NCBI GenBank assembly: GCA_017940705.1
Contig: JAGAYB010000214.1
Location: 1 to 5,398, forward strand
DNA: 5,398 nt
Origin: Selenomonas sp.
Lineage (GTDB): Bacteria; Bacillota_C; Negativicutes; Selenomonadales; Selenomonadaceae
Reading direction: 5' to 3'
The translations under genes and the position numbers were made by a program. The number at the start of each line of letters is the position of its first letter. The first letter of the stretch is position 1. Shown one piece after another: positions 5,193 to 5,398 of this stretch. Below the pieces are notes generated by a model, which was not told the DNA's origin, ran no database searches, and saw nothing but the letters and a program-made list of their open reading frames with translations.

Positions 5193-5398
5193 AAATAGCT
5201 TTAAGTGATGAAATGCGGAATATCGACAAGGTTACAGCTGAGGTTTACGGCCTGCCGGAATTGCTGCTGATGGAAAGCGCAGGCCACCGCACGGCGCAGG
5301 CAATGGCGTCGCTATTGCAGGGCGTACGCGATAAGACCATCTGCGTGCTGGCCGGCAGTGGCAATAACGGCGGTGATGCTTTGGCAGCTGCCCGTTAC
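5189..5398 (+). CDS. nnr: NAD(P)H-hydrate epimerase/dehydratase, YjeF N-terminal domain (5' part)
   Basis: Only the first 70 codons are in the window; the gene runs off the right edge. The product starts MKIALSDEMRNIDK and has GLPELLLMESAG (21-32) and the loop GSGNNGGDALAAARY (56-70), which are the marks of the YjeF N-terminal domain. That domain epimerises the damaged R form of NAD(P)H hydrate to the S form. In most bacteria it is fused to an ADP/ATP-dependent dehydratase that restores NAD(P)H; whether the second half is present here cannot be seen. GGAGG at 5177-5181 lies seven bases before the ATG, which overlaps the acpS stop as ATGA. The acpS-nnr order is a common arrangement in Firmicutes. 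Confidence 0.92.
   Translation, partial: MKIALSDEMRNIDKVTAEVYGLPELLLMESAGHRTAQAMASLLQGVRDKTICVLAGSGNNGGDALAAARY

Overview
The window looks like chromosomal DNA of a motile, anaerobic, low-to-medium GC Firmicute. Negativicutes of the Selenomonas type are my best guess, because a fumarate/succinate antiporter of the DcuB type sits beside a Bacillus-like motAB pair and AT-rich intergenic regions. This assignment is an inference from gene content and protein style and was not confirmed by any search.

Layout from left to right: (1) the first 40 codons of a sodium:alanine/glycine symporter (AGCS family) on the minus strand, with a clear sigma-70/A type promoter and a structured leader of about 130 nt that can end in a terminator-like stem plus U-rich tract; (2) an AT-rich divergent intergenic region leading to dcuB on the plus strand, with a candidate promoter, a possible CRP/FNR- or Rex-type operator and a leader of about 150 nt; (3) a perfect 15-bp bidirectional terminator where dcuB converges with a minus-strand LysR-type regulator; (4) a 239-bp divergent region between that regulator and motA, holding a perfect 13-bp-arm inverted repeat that carries an extended -10 element on each strand, and a good match to a flagellar sigma-28 promoter pointing at motA; (5) motA-motB, tightly coupled; (6) acpS and the start of nnr, overlapping by 4 bp and running off the right edge.

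The genes fall into three groups. DcuB (C4-dicarboxylate exchange for fumarate respiration or succinate export) and the AGCS carrier are membrane transporters on divergent transcripts. MotA and MotB form the flagellar stator, and a sigma-28-like promoter would place them among the late flagellar genes. AcpS and Nnr are housekeeping enzymes (activation of acyl carrier protein; repair of damaged NAD(P)H) that share one transcript. The LysR regulator lies between dcuB and motA and is probably autoregulated through the palindrome; its other target cannot be fixed from this window.

I see no mobile element, CRISPR array, rRNA, tRNA or novel multigene system. The points most worth following are the structured leader of the symporter gene, the symmetric promoter/operator palindrome in front of lysR, and the sigma-28-like promoter of motAB.
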